From the NCBI GenBank assembly GCA_007121335.1, contig SKLY01000096.1:1-53817 (forward strand): 53,817 nucleotides of DNA, given 5' to 3'. Position 1 is the stretch's first letter, and each line of letters starts with the position of its first letter. This DNA is from Saprospiraceae bacterium. GTDB lineage: Bacteria; Bacteroidota; Bacteroidia; Chitinophagales; Saprospiraceae. The notes beneath the pieces are model-generated. The model did not search any database, was not told the origin of the DNA, and worked only from the letters and a program-made list of their open reading frames with translations. Positions 1 through 9,480 of the stretch are shown here, piece after piece. Made by a program: the position numbers and the translations under genes.

Positions 1-77
1 TGGATGCCGCTCGTATTTCTGCACTGGCACAGCAGTACTTCAAGGTGGAGGAAATGAAGACAGTATTGGTGCGATGA
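1..77 (+). CDS. C-terminal end of a probable M16 (insulinase-like) zinc peptidase, partial
   Basis: The frame starting at base 3 is open from the window edge to a TGA at 75-77 and gives about 24 residues, including ALAQQYFKVEEMKTVLVR. A pattern of 'aa.yf....m.tvlv' shortly before the stop is common at the C-terminus of M16 family peptidases, which act in the periplasm or outer membrane in Bacteroidota. No catalytic motif is in view, so this is a family guess from a short tail. It could be the end of another helical protein. The gene runs in from the left edge. Confidence 0.4.
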   Translation, partial: DAARISALAQQYFKVEEMKTVLVR

Positions 78-454
78 GGTGGCCAGAAAAAAATTATGCC
101 TCCACAGATACGGCGTACTTGTTATTATAACTAACTTAGCTTTTTAATTGTCCATGACATCCGGCTGAAATTATCATAGGGGTAAATTCCCGGAGTGGTT
201 AAATCCGCTCGTAATAGCGTGATAAAGGTTGGTTCAATAGCAATCTAAAATTTTACATAAGGGTGATCTCTGGACAATTGGCTTAGTAATTGTTGACTGT
301 GCGAAAGGATTAGAGATTTGTTGAAACCCTCAATTTGGCTGTCTATCGATTTATCATTGGGAAGATCGTGAAATGGAGAAATGGGGTTGGGACAGTCGCC
401 GGCCAGGTTACCGGTTAAAAGACCGGATTAGAGATTATCGCAAATACAAGGCGA
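78..454. other. Intergenic region before mreB, no gene seen
   Basis: About 377 bases lie between the peptidase tail and mreB. No convincing reading frame, tRNA or strong hairpin was found. The stretch is AT-rich and presumably holds the promoter of the mre operon. The closest -7-like match is TAGCTTTT near 137-144, which lacks the final G of the Bacteroidota box, so no promoter is claimed. A short GGTTACCGGTTAAAAGACCGG repeat-like stretch lies around 406-425, of unknown meaning. Confidence 0.5.
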
Positions 455-1486
455 ATGAAATTATTTAGTTTTTTCAGACAGGAGTTGGCCATCGATCTCG
501 GTACGGCCAATACACTCATCATCCAGGATGGTGAAATAGTAGTAGATGAACCTTCGATCGTAGCTATTAACCGGAAGACCGGCGAAACCATAGCGGTGGG
601 CCACAAGGCCATGCAAATGCACGAGAAAACCCACGAGGAAATCAGGACTGTACGACCCCTTAAGGATGGTGTTATTGCTGATTTTCAGGCGGCGGAAAGC
701 ATGATTGAGGGCATGATCAATATGATAGGGGGAAGAAGACGGTTTTTCTCTCATCTGAAAATGGTCATTTGTATCCCCTCAGGCATAACTGAAGTGGAAA
801 AACGTGCGGTTTTTGATTCAGCGGATCACGTGGACAGCAAGGAAACTTACCTTATCCACGAGCCCATGGCAGCCGCACTGGGTATTGGTTTGGATGTGGA
901 AGAACCCGTGGGAAATATGATCGTGGACATCGGTGGGGGTACCACCGAAATTGCTGTTATAGCGCTGTCGGGAATTGTCTGTGAACAATCCATCAGAACG
1001 GCGGGGGATGAATTCACCCTGGATATTATGGACTTCATGAAACGGCAGTACAACATTATGATCGGAGAGCGCACAGCCGAACAGATTAAGATAAACATCG
1101 GAGCTGCTAATCCCGATTTGCCCAATCCCCCGGATGATTATGCTGTAAACGGAAGGGACCTGATGACAGGGATACCTAAACAGATTACCATTGGTTATTC
1201 CGAGGTAGCTGAGGCATTGGACAATTCCATTTCGAAAATTGAGGAGGCCATATTAAAAGCCCTCGAAAACACACCTCCGGAGTTGGCTTCAGACATTTAC
1301 AAGACCGGGATTTACCTCACAGGTGGAGGTGCCTTACTTCGCGGGCTTGATCATCGGATTGCAGAGAAGACCAAATTAATGGTTCACATTGCTGATGATC
1401 CCCTCAGGGCTGTGGTTAGAGGGACCGGATTGGCATTGAAAAATTCTGACAGGTACTCTTTCCTCATTGACCGCAAGAGCATCTGA
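455..1486 (+). CDS. mreB: Rod shape-determining protein MreB
   Basis: This is the bacterial actin that forms membrane-bound filaments and guides the lateral cell-wall elongation machinery. The 343 residues match the usual family length. The phosphate-1 motif IDLGTANT lies at residues 13-20, HEPMAAALG near 135-143, the phosphate-2 motif DIGGGTTE near 158-165, and the adenosine-site LTGGGALLRG near residue 290. The N-terminal MKLFSFF stretch fits a short membrane-binding helix. It is the first gene of mreB-mreC-mreD-mrdA, with 21 bases to mreC. The function is secure from motifs and operon context. Confidence 0.97.
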   Translation: MKLFSFFRQELAIDLGTANTLIIQDGEIVVDEPSIVAINRKTGETIAVGHKAMQMHEKTHEEIRTVRPLKDGVIADFQAAESMIEGMINMIGGRRRFFSHLKMVICIPSGITEVEKRAVFDSADHVDSKETYLIHEPMAAALGIGLDVEEPVGNMIVDIGGGTTEIAVIALSGIVCEQSIRTAGDEFTLDIMDFMKRQYNIMIGERTAEQIKINIGAANPDLPNPPDDYAVNGRDLMTGIPKQITIGYSEVAEALDNSISKIEEAILKALENTPPELASDIYKTGIYLTGGGALLRGLDHRIAEKTKLMVHIADDPLRAVVRGTGLALKNSDRYSFLIDRKSI

Positions 1487-1507
1487 AAAGTTTAAGATCA
1501 ATGTGTC

Positions 1508-2338
1508 ATGGTCGATTTGATAAGATTTTTTCTGAGAAACGGCGCCCTGTTTCTCTTTATCCTGCTTCAGAGCATTTGTTTCTGGATGCTCATCACCTTC
1601 AATGAATCGCACCGGGCCATTTTTTTGCACAACAAAGTCCTGGTGACAGCCGGCCTGCAGGAGCGGATCGACAATTTATTTGATTATTGGGATTTGTATC
1701 ATATTTCGGACAGTCTGGCCTCAGAGAATGCACTGTTGCTTGAAAAAATTTTCGAATCTCAACAAAAAGAACCGGCAGATACACTGGCGACTATACACGG
1801 TGGTAAAGGGGCCTACTCCATCGTTCCTGCGAAGGTAATATACAACCGCATCGGCGGACGAAATAATAATATGCTTATCAATCGCGGGACCAACGACGGT
1901 GTGGACAGGGGCATGGGAGTCATTGACGGTAGCGCTGGGCTGGTTGGAATCACCCGATACTGCTCTGCGAATTTTTGCAGGTTGATATCACTTTTGCACA
2001 GTCAGACCATGATCAGCGCCCGCATTCAAGATAGGGGTTATTTCGGTTCAGTGGTTTGGCATTCGGTCAATCCCACCAGGATGAATTTGGAGGCTGTACC
2101 TGTACACGCGAGATTTGAGCGCGGCGATACCGTAGTCACCAGCGGGTATTCTACTCTTTTCCCCCCCGGAGTGGAAATAGGAATCATTGAAGACTTTGAT
2201 GTACCTCCAGGCAGTAATTTTTACAACATACAAATCAGGCTCATCAATGATATTTCGAAGGCCAAATACGTATATGTCATCAATGACTTGCTTGCCGAAG
2301 AAAAACAATCGCACCTAATGCACCTGGATGATGAATGA
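1508..2338 (+). CDS. mreC: Rod shape-determining protein MreC
   Basis: MreC is a bitopic inner-membrane protein whose periplasmic part scaffolds the elongasome and activates PBP2. The 276 residues show one N-terminal membrane segment at about residues 10-30 (NGALFLFILLQSICFWMLI), a charged helical or coiled-coil stretch at about 45-85, and then the beta-rich domain with conserved family wording such as GTNDGVDRGMGVI and DTVVTSGYSTLFPPGVEIG. The stop overlaps the start of mreD by 11 bases, a sign of translational coupling. Length and order are normal for the family. Confidence 0.93.
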   Translation: MVDLIRFFLRNGALFLFILLQSICFWMLITFNESHRAIFLHNKVLVTAGLQERIDNLFDYWDLYHISDSLASENALLLEKIFESQQKEPADTLATIHGGKGAYSIVPAKVIYNRIGGRNNNMLINRGTNDGVDRGMGVIDGSAGLVGITRYCSANFCRLISLLHSQTMISARIQDRGYFGSVVWHSVNPTRMNLEAVPVHARFERGDTVVTSGYSTLFPPGVEIGIIEDFDVPPGSNFYNIQIRLINDISKAKYVYVINDLLAEEKQSHLMHLDDE

Positions 2339-2852
2339 AAGAGTAAGAAAATATATCGGATGGGGTGTGGTACTGGCTCTGGTGCAGATATTGGTGTTCA
2401 GAGAGGTGAACTTCGGATGGGGAGATTTTTACCACGTGCATATTTTGGTATATCCTGCGCTCATACTGGTACTTCCGATAAAGATCCCACGTACTTACCT
2501 TATGATCATAGGGTTTTTCCTCGGCTTGATTCTCGACCTGTTTTACCTCTCGCCCGGAATCCACAGTTCCGCCCTTGTTTTTATGGCCTTTATCAGGACT
2601 CTGGTGCTCAATCTGCTGGAGCCACGGGGTGGTTACAAAGTCAACTCAAGCCCTACGATTTACCACCTTGGGATGAACTGGTTTTTGAGCTATTCTGCCA
2701 TAATGATTTTCCTGCACCACCTGTTTTATTTCTCCATGGAGGTGTTTACTTTTGATGAAATGCTATATATTTGGTTGAGGACAGTATTCAGCTTTATATT
2801 TTCCATGTTGTTTATACTGATTTTCTGCGTTATTTTTAATCCGAGGTACTGA
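2328..2852 (+). CDS. mreD: Rod shape-determining protein MreD
   Basis: A 174-residue, strongly hydrophobic protein with about five membrane segments, directly downstream of and overlapping mreC. Bacteroidota MreD proteins have this size, with a short polar loop and the motif LGLILDLFYLSPGIHSSALVFMA-like in the middle (residues about 65-87). It belongs to the inner-membrane MreCD complex that links MreB filaments to cell-wall synthesis. MreD sequences diverge strongly, so the call leans on size, topology and the position between mreC and mrdA. Confidence 0.88.
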   Translation: MMNERVRKYIGWGVVLALVQILVFREVNFGWGDFYHVHILVYPALILVLPIKIPRTYLMIIGFFLGLILDLFYLSPGIHSSALVFMAFIRTLVLNLLEPRGGYKVNSSPTIYHLGMNWFLSYSAIMIFLHHLFYFSMEVFTFDEMLYIWLRTVFSFIFSMLFILIFCVIFNPRY

Positions 2853-2865
2853 TATAGGATATTGA

Positions 2866-4725
2866 ATGGCTTTTCAAAATAAAGACGGCATACAACGAAT
2901 GAATATCATAATCGCAGCGGTAGTTATCACTGCAGCAATACTGATATTCAAACTCGTTCAGCTCCAGTTGCTGGATGTGGAGTTTATCGAGAGGGCCAAA
3001 GCCTCTGCCATTCAGGAGCGGACCACCTATCCTGCGCGGGGTTTACTCTACGACCGGAACAATCGCTTATTGGTTCAAAACGAGGCGATTTACGACCTTG
3101 TTTTTACGGCTTCAAAGGTGGACCCGGATATGGATACGCTCAAGTTTTGCAATCTCCTGGGAATAGACCTTGCCACTTTTGAAAACAATATTCAAAAAGA
3201 TTGGTCTCGCCCGATGTACAGTCGTCACGTACCCGCTATTTTCATGGGGCGTATAGACCCGGAAACTTTCGCGGCATTTCAGGAGCATCTGCACCAATTC
3301 CCGGGGTTTGAGTTCGTCCTCAGGAATGTGCGGTCCTACCCGCACCAGCATGCGGCTCATGTGCTGGGTTACATCAGTGAGGTAAACCGGGAGACCATCA
3401 ACCGCTTTCCGGGGATTTATCAACCGGGTGATTTCCGAGGGGCCAGTGGATTGGAACTGATCTACGAACCTTCGCTTCGCGGAAGCAAGGGACTGGAACT
3501 GATACTCAGAGACAATCTCGGGCGCCACGTGGGATCTTTTTCCGGTGGTATTTTGGATACGCCGGCCGTTTCTGGCCAAAACCTGCAATCCACCCTGGAT
3601 ATTGAATTGCAAGCGTATGCGGAAAAGCTCATGAAAAACAAAAAAGGCAGTGTGGTGGCCCTTGATCCTGCTACTGGTGAAATACTTGCCATGGCATCCA
3701 GTCCGACTTATGACCCCAACAATCTCGTTATCAAGCGCGGGCGTGGAGATGCTTTTTTAGAGCTGGTCCGCGACAGCTTGCAGCCACTGTTCAACCGCTC
3801 TATACAAGCGAAGTATCCACCGGGCTCTGTATTTAAACCGGTACTTGCGCTTATAGCACTTGAGGAGGAAGTACTTAATGCCAGAAGACACATCACCTGC
3901 CAGGGAGCGTATTACTACCGAAGTTCGAGGTGGGGTTGTGTGGCCGGGGCCGGCACGCGCAATGTGACCCGCGCAGTCCACGAGTCCTGCAATTCCTTCT
4001 TTTTCCAGATATACAGGGATTTGCTCGAAAGAGAGGGTTTCGCCAATCCCCAACCCGGGCTTGAGAAGCTCAACGAATACCTGGATCGCTTTGGTTTGGG
4101 AAGCAGGCTGGGAGTGGATATTCCCGGAGAGATAAGCGGCCATGTCCCCAATGACGATTTCTACAGGCGACTTTACGCTTCAGAGGGCGGGAGATGGTAT
4201 TCTACCTATACTCTTTCCAATGCCATCGGCCAGGGTGAACTAGAAATGACTACCCTTCAAATGGCCAATCTCGCGGCGATCATCGCCAACGGTGGTTACT
4301 TTTATCCTCCACACCTGATACGAGGGAAAATTTTGGATAATGGAGAGGTGGAAAAGCTGGAAAAAGACCGACGAGAAACCGGCGTTTCCTCAGAGCATTT
4401 TGACGTAGTCACTTCCGGTATGGAACTGGCTGTCAGAGCGGGTTCGGGTCGCATGGCTTACATACCCGGTCTGGATGTTTGCGGTAAGACTGGGACGAGC
4501 CAAAATCCCCACGGTGACAACCACTCGGTATTCTACGCTTTTGCCCCCAAAGACGATCCACAAATCGCCGTGGCTGTGTATGTGGAGAATGCCGGATGGG
4601 GAAGTACTTTCGCAGCACCCATTGCCGGCCTCATTATCGAAAAATATCTGAATGAGGAGATCAGTCGCGGAAGACAATGGATTGAAAATAGAATGCTGGA
4701 GGCCGATTTGCTGACCATACCCTGA
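2866..4725 (+). CDS. mrdA: Penicillin-binding protein 2, peptidoglycan D,D-transpeptidase
   Basis: This is the class B PBP of the elongasome, which crosslinks new peptidoglycan during lateral growth. The 619 residues have an N-terminal membrane anchor at about 13-36, the pedestal domain with the family motif YPARGLLYDRN (about 55-65), and the transpeptidase domain from about 255. The three active-site motifs are present: SVFK at 321-324 (nucleophile Ser321), SCN at 374-376 and KTGT at 541-544. It follows mreD by 13 bases. In many bacteria rodA comes next, but here no rodA follows within the window. Confidence 0.96.
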   Translation: MAFQNKDGIQRMNIIIAAVVITAAILIFKLVQLQLLDVEFIERAKASAIQERTTYPARGLLYDRNNRLLVQNEAIYDLVFTASKVDPDMDTLKFCNLLGIDLATFENNIQKDWSRPMYSRHVPAIFMGRIDPETFAAFQEHLHQFPGFEFVLRNVRSYPHQHAAHVLGYISEVNRETINRFPGIYQPGDFRGASGLELIYEPSLRGSKGLELILRDNLGRHVGSFSGGILDTPAVSGQNLQSTLDIELQAYAEKLMKNKKGSVVALDPATGEILAMASSPTYDPNNLVIKRGRGDAFLELVRDSLQPLFNRSIQAKYPPGSVFKPVLALIALEEEVLNARRHITCQGAYYYRSSRWGCVAGAGTRNVTRAVHESCNSFFFQIYRDLLEREGFANPQPGLEKLNEYLDRFGLGSRLGVDIPGEISGHVPNDDFYRRLYASEGGRWYSTYTLSNAIGQGELEMTTLQMANLAAIIANGGYFYPPHLIRGKILDNGEVEKLEKDRRETGVSSEHFDVVTSGMELAVRAGSGRMAYIPGLDVCGKTGTSQNPHGDNHSVFYAFAPKDDPQIAVAVYVENAGWGSTFAAPIAGLIIEKYLNEEISRGRQWIENRMLEADLLTIP

Positions 4726-4788
4726 TCTTGTTTCTGCTTCGATCCACTTAAGGTTGAGTTACAGATTTTTTCAACGCCCTAAAGCGCT

Positions 4789-4796
4789 TATATTTG
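4789..4796 (+). promoter_or_regulatory. Bacteroidota -7 box TATATTTG upstream of folA
   Basis: TATATTTG fits the TAnnTTTG consensus exactly and is followed by CG. No clear -33 TTTG is seen at the expected distance, only a T-run at about 4766-4771. Transcription would start near 4803. The upstream in-frame TTG at 4794 lies inside this box and so cannot be the start codon, which supports the ATG at 4851. It suggests folA is transcribed apart from the mre operon. Confidence 0.6.
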
Positions 4797-4850
4797 CGTC
4801 GAATCCCGGTGGGTGGCGCCCAGCTTTTTCCGGAAAAAACAGCAAAGTCA

Positions 4851-5345
4851 ATGAGAATCAATGCCATTGTAGCTACAGATAAGAACAATGTCATCGGAAA
4901 GGACAATCAAATCCCATGGTACCTGCCCGCTGACCTGAAGTACTTTAAGAGACAAACTCTCAATCACCATATCTTCATGGGCCGAAAGAGCTTTCTATCA
5001 ATCGGTAAGCCTCTTCCGCGGAGGGTGAATATGGTTCTGACCAGGGACCCCTTTTTCTCCGCCAATGGCGTGGTAGTGGTACACTCGGTAGATGAAGCGC
5101 TCGATATCGCTAGAAAAGCCGGAGAAGATGAGTTTTTTATAATCGGAGGTGGGGAAATATATAACCTTTGCCTGCCCATCACCGAACGCGTGTTCAGAAC
5201 CCTGGTTAAGGCCGAAGTCGAGGGGGATACCTTTTTCCCGGAACTCCCGGCCGAAGAGTGGAAGCTGACAAGTGAAGAAGAGGGAGAAGTCGATGAGCGG
5301 AACAAAATTCCCTTTGTATTTCAGATTTTTGAGAGGAGAAAGTGA
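4851..5345 (+). CDS. folA: Dihydrofolate reductase
   Basis: Cytoplasmic enzyme that reduces dihydrofolate to tetrahydrofolate with NADPH, the target of trimethoprim. From the ATG at 4851 it has 164 residues, a normal size. Visible motifs are MRINAIVATDKNNVIG at the N-terminus, IPWYLPADLKYFK with the catalytic Asp of PADL, the NADPH-binding GRKSF loop, and IIGGGEIY near residues 98-105. A longer in-frame start at 4794 would add 19 residues and falls in the -7 promoter box, so it was rejected. No thymidylate synthase gene is adjacent. Confidence 0.95.
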   Translation: MRINAIVATDKNNVIGKDNQIPWYLPADLKYFKRQTLNHHIFMGRKSFLSIGKPLPRRVNMVLTRDPFFSANGVVVVHSVDEALDIARKAGEDEFFIIGGGEIYNLCLPITERVFRTLVKAEVEGDTFFPELPAEEWKLTSEEEGEVDERNKIPFVFQIFERRK

Positions 5346-5406
5346 CTTCACTGATGGTTCTGAATTCCGGCCATGACCCATTTTATTCTCACATTGTTGT
5401 ACAGAT

Positions 5407-5856
5407 ATGAAGCACGGAGAAAAAAACATACTTCTTTACGACGGCTACTGTCTAATGTGCAGCCGGCTGGTGCAGTGGGTAATGCGCAAGGACAGGGCCG
5501 GGAAGATTTATTTCGCCGCCCTTCAGGATGATTCCATTCGCCCTCTAATGGAACAGGCGCCCGACCACATTCGCCGGGCCGACAGTGTGATATTGTATTC
5601 GAAAGGCCGCTTCTCTTACCGCTCCACTGCCGTTCTCAGACTGTATAAACTGCTCGGTTTTCCATGGAACCTGGCGATGGTTTTTTGGGTAGTTCCCAGA
5701 CCAGTGCGCGACGCTGTCTATAAATTGATCGCCCGTTACCGGCTGCGTTGGTTTGGCAGAAATGAAAGTTGTTATCTCGTACCGGAGGGGAAGAGGTCCC
5801 GCTTTTTGACTGAGCCGGGAAAGCGGTATGATGGTGGGGAGTCCGGCAGTCAATGA
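5407..5856 (+). CDS. DCC-family (DUF393) thiol-disulfide oxidoreductase
   Basis: A 149-residue protein opening with ILLYDGYCLMCSRLVQWV. The YDG-x-C-x-x-C pattern near residues 11-17 is the signature of the DUF393 'DCC' family, thioredoxin-like proteins thought to be thiol-disulfide oxidoreductases. The middle has the usual 'IYFAALQDDSIR' and 'DSVILYSKGRFSYRSTAVLRL' stretches. No signal peptide is seen. The substrate is not known for the family. It lies alone, 61 bases after folA. Confidence 0.88.
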   Translation: MKHGEKNILLYDGYCLMCSRLVQWVMRKDRAGKIYFAALQDDSIRPLMEQAPDHIRRADSVILYSKGRFSYRSTAVLRLYKLLGFPWNLAMVFWVVPRPVRDAVYKLIARYRLRWFGRNESCYLVPEGKRSRFLTEPGKRYDGGESGSQ

Positions 5857-6032
5857 GTGTATTGGTTTTTTGAAAACTTCCGCTATTTTAAAGCACGATA
5901 ATTGAAAACCCCTTGTTTAGGTCAGGGATTATGTAGGTATCATTCATAGAAACCATACAGAATTCCATTTTCAATGAACTTTATTATCTTCTAAACTCAC
6001 AACAGCCACCCTTTTAAATCAGTTATACTCTC

Positions 6033-9000
6033 ATGTTGATTCGGATTGGAATACTGGCCTGCTTTCTCTGCATATCTGCCACCCTGTTCTCCCAGGGAAG
6101 GATAGCGGATGAGGAGTTTGGTAAAAACAGGGTGCAGTACCACGATGACTTCAGTAACTGGTGGCGCTATGAGGCGGACAATGTCATCGTTTTCTGGTAT
6201 GGAAAAGCGCGGAATATTGCCGAAGGTGCCTTTCAGATTGCAGAGTACGACTACCCGGAAATTCAAGCCGCACTCCAGCACAGGATCAATGAGCGAATTG
6301 AGGTCATCGTTTATACCGATATTACAGACCTAAAGCAGAGCAATATTGGTTCGACCGAGCTTTTTGAGGTGCAAATAGGGGAGACAAAAATTGTCGAAAA
6401 CAAGGTATTTGTCTATTTCAACGGCAGCCATTCCGACCTCCGAAGACAGATCAGGGAGGGACTGGCCCGGGTTTTTATTGACCAAATGGTGTTCGGCTCC
6501 AATTTTCAGGAAATGATACAAAGTGCCCTGGCCGTGGACTTCCCGTTTTGGTTTAAGGAGGGGTTGGTAGCGCATGTGGGAGAAATGTTCAATTACGAAG
6601 ATGACAGCCGGTTTCGCGATAAGTTTTTGAATCAGGAGCCGGAAGAAATTGAAGATTTAATTGACTGGGACCCCCGGATTACCGGCAAGGCATTTTGGCA
6701 CTACCTCACCCTTCACTACGGAAGAGCTACCATTGCAAATATTCTATACCTGACTCGAATCAACAGGAATTTGGAAAACGGATTCCGGTTTGTGATCGGA
6801 AAGTCTTTTGACCAGGTCAAACGCGAATTTTTTGAATACTACCAATCCAATTACAAAGAGGAATCCAAACGCTTTACCGGAGGCGTCTCTCACAGAGAGG
6901 TCAGCGGATTTATCAATCGGCATGATGCCGAGATTATCGACATAGCCATCAGCCCCGATGGCAGCCGGGTAGTCTATGTCGAGAATGAAATTGGCCGCAA
7001 TCGCGTGTTTTTACATGACCTGAATACCGGAGATCGCTCGGTATTGTTTCGCGAGGGTTTTAGAAACCCCTTTCAGGACCCGGATTACAATTACCCCAAT
7101 GTCAGATGGCATCCTGACGGAGACAAACTCATGATACTGTACGAGAGGCGGGATGTTATCTACTTCAGGGAGTACGACCTCAGTACTGAGGAGTATCAGG
7201 AACAGGAGATCAACCCCATTTATCAGCGGGTGTACAGTTTTGACTACTTCGATGAGCGGACTTTGGTGCTGGCTGCCACCACGGACGGTTTTTCCGACCT
7301 TTATTTGTACGACCTCCCCACCCGGCAGTCAAACAGATTGACCCGCGATATATACGATCACAAATGGGTAACCTCTTTTGAAAGGGACGGTGAGAGAGGA
7401 ATACTTTTTTCGTCCAACCGGCAGACTACCTCCCTCGAGAGAAAGCGGCGAGATACCATATTGCCCTTTGATCCCTTCAACCTGTTTTATTTGGATATAT
7501 CGGGAGAGGCAGACAGCGCAGTACAGTTGACCGAATCAGCTTCCTCGGATGAAACCCTTCTAAGACATTCCGGTGGAAATCACTTCCACTTTTTGAGCAA
7601 TTATAATGGAGTAAATAATATTTACCGGATGGCATTGCCGGGTGCCGGGGAAGAGGATGAAAATTACCCGGTGTCAGTGAGTGGCAGGGCCCTTACCAGC
7701 ATGCCTGCAAACATCACCACTTTTGACTACCGGAATGGCACCCTGATATTCACTAAAATACAAGGGGGTACACCCACACTTTTCCGGGCGGAAAGTCAGG
7801 CGGTACAGACCATTTCACCCAATCCGACCATTTTGCGGACCAAATTACACGGAGATATCAGTATAGAGTTGGAACCGGTTCCTTCTAAACAATTTGATCC
7901 CGAAAAAATAAGCGATGGTCAGCGTTTTCAAAGTCGATTTGAAGATCCACCGCAGATGCCCTTCACCAAGGAGGAGCCCTTCCTCCTTCAGCGCGGTGAC
8001 CAGCGTCGCATGGTGAGCAAGTCATTGGCATCAGTGGATAAAGAAGTAAAGCGTTTTAGGTCAGCCCGGGCCATTGCTTCCCGTCTGCACTTCAGGTTTG
8101 AGGAGGTATCGACGAGTTTGGACAACAGTCTGCTGTTCAGCGGTCTGGATGCATATTCGGGCATACAGGAGGGATTTGACGTGCCACCGGTGGGTATTCT
8201 AATACGAACAAGGGCATTTGATATATTCGAGGATTACATCTTTGAGGGAGGTGTGAGGATTCCGACTTCATTCAACGGCTCGGAGTTTTACCTGATTTTC
8301 GACGATAACAAAAGGCGATGGAACAGGCGCTACGCCATTTACAGGAGGTCGCGTACAGAGCGGGAGCCCGCCAGATTTGGCTCATTTGATCAGGAAAAAA
8401 ACACCACCCATATTTTTCAAAACCGCTGGACTTATCCCTTCGATATTTTCCGGTCGGTACGCTTTACCGGAACCCTGAGGCTGGATCGCTTTATTTCTCA
8501 ATCCACCTCCATAGAGTCACTTGAAAGACCCGATTTCAACCGGCAGAGTTTTGGATTGAGGGCAGAGTATGTTTTTGACAACACCTACGATGTACTTATC
8601 AACATCAAAAACGGAACCAGGTATAAGTTCTATGTCGAGGGAGTAAATCAATTCAGGGTGCAATTTTCACCCTGGGAGTTTGATGCATCCTCGGGCTTTA
8701 TGACTGTCATCGGATTTGATGCGCGACATTACGAGCGGATACTAAAGCATTCGATCATTGCCGTGCGCGGTGCCGGAGCCACTTCACTCGGGTCGGAGCG
8801 AATACTTTTTTACATGGGCGGAGTGGAAAACTGGTTCTCACCCGGCTTCAATCAAAATATTCCCATACCACAGGACGAAAAGTTTGCCTACCAGGCCATG
8901 GCACTCAATATGCGTGGTTTTGATCAAAATATTCGCAACGGGACCTCTTACCTGGTACTCAATACGGAGTTGCGAATGCCACTGTTTCACTATTTCTCGA

Positions 9001-9302
9001 GAACACCACCCCGGTCCAATCTGCTGAACTCGTTCCAACTAGTCGGGTTTTTTGACCTGGGCTACACCTGGTATGGTTCAGATCCCTTTGACGGCGACAA
9101 TCCACTCAATTCAGCCACCATCAGCAACCCCGTCAGTACCATTGAAGTGGAGTATTTCAGAGATCCGGCCGTAATGGGATTTGGCTTCGGATTCAGGGCC
9201 AAATTGTTCGGTTACTTTTTCAGAGTGGATCGCGGTTGGGGCGTCGAGACCCGCCAAATCCAGGATCCCAGGTGGCACATCAGCATGGGTTTTGACTTTT
9301 AA
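6033..9302 (+). CDS. TolB-like propeller / outer-membrane barrel protein with decayed peptidase-like domain
   Basis: A 1089-residue exported protein of a kind often labelled 'translocation protein TolB' in Bacteroidota. An N-terminal signal peptide (about residues 1-21, ending near LFSQG) is followed by a region resembling gluzincin 'peptidase MA-like' domains (about 30-270, with FWFKEGLVAHVGE). Then come WD40/PD40-type beta-propeller repeats (ISPDGSRVVYVENE, VRWHPDGDKLMILY; about 285-620) and a C-terminal beta-barrel-like half ending in aromatic Phe (WHISMGFDF). The place where an HExxH would be expected reads IREGLARVF, so zinc protease activity is doubtful. It stands alone with about 175 bases before it. 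Role unknown; outer-membrane location is inferred. Confidence 0.75.
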   Translation: MLIRIGILACFLCISATLFSQGRIADEEFGKNRVQYHDDFSNWWRYEADNVIVFWYGKARNIAEGAFQIAEYDYPEIQAALQHRINERIEVIVYTDITDLKQSNIGSTELFEVQIGETKIVENKVFVYFNGSHSDLRRQIREGLARVFIDQMVFGSNFQEMIQSALAVDFPFWFKEGLVAHVGEMFNYEDDSRFRDKFLNQEPEEIEDLIDWDPRITGKAFWHYLTLHYGRATIANILYLTRINRNLENGFRFVIGKSFDQVKREFFEYYQSNYKEESKRFTGGVSHREVSGFINRHDAEIIDIAISPDGSRVVYVENEIGRNRVFLHDLNTGDRSVLFREGFRNPFQDPDYNYPNVRWHPDGDKLMILYERRDVIYFREYDLSTEEYQEQEINPIYQRVYSFDYFDERTLVLAATTDGFSDLYLYDLPTRQSNRLTRDIYDHKWVTSFERDGERGILFSSNRQTTSLERKRRDTILPFDPFNLFYLDISGEADSAVQLTESASSDETLLRHSGGNHFHFLSNYNGVNNIYRMALPGAGEEDENYPVSVSGRALTSMPANITTFDYRNGTLIFTKIQGGTPTLFRAESQAVQTISPNPTILRTKLHGDISIELEPVPSKQFDPEKISDGQRFQSRFEDPPQMPFTKEEPFLLQRGDQRRMVSKSLASVDKEVKRFRSARAIASRLHFRFEEVSTSLDNSLLFSGLDAYSGIQEGFDVPPVGILIRTRAFDIFEDYIFEGGVRIPTSFNGSEFYLIFDDNKRRWNRRYAIYRRSRTEREPARFGSFDQEKNTTHIFQNRWTYPFDIFRSVRFTGTLRLDRFISQSTSIESLERPDFNRQSFGLRAEYVFDNTYDVLINIKNGTRYKFYVEGVNQFRVQFSPWEFDASSGFMTVIGFDARHYERILKHSIIAVRGAGATSLGSERILFYMGGVENWFSPGFNQNIPIPQDEKFAYQAMALNMRGFDQNIRNGTSYLVLNTELRMPLFHYFSRTPPRSNLLNSFQLVGFFDLGYTWYGSDPFDGDNPLNSATISNPVSTIEVEYFRDPAVMGFGFGFRAKLFGYFFRVDRGWGVETRQIQDPRWHISMGFDF

Positions 9303-9329
9303 ATGTTCGATGAGCAAACATTGTTTTTT
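9302..9329 (+). terminator. Possible weak terminator after the TolB-like gene
   Basis: AATGTT (9302-9307) pairs with AACATT (9317-9322) across a nine-base loop, followed after one G by six T. The stem is AT-rich and only six pairs long, so termination may be inefficient. It begins on the stop codon of the upstream gene. Confidence 0.4.
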
Positions 9330-9480
9330 GGTTAAATTTCCCTCCTGAAATTGATTTCCCCCTTTTTCATGCCATAACATTTCATTCGAAATGAATGCCA
9401 ACGAGTGGTATAAACCATTAAATCACCATACTTCGCCATGTTCCCAATACAAACCGAAAGTTACGATTGATGGGAATAAT

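Noticed and set aside
2360-2755. 131-residue plus-strand frame inside mreD
   Set aside because: It overlaps mreD in another frame, has no membrane or domain pattern, and mreD is well supported by position and hydrophobicity.
3112-3612. 166-residue minus-strand frame within mrdA
   Set aside because: Antisense shadow of the PBP2 gene, with no recognisable domain.
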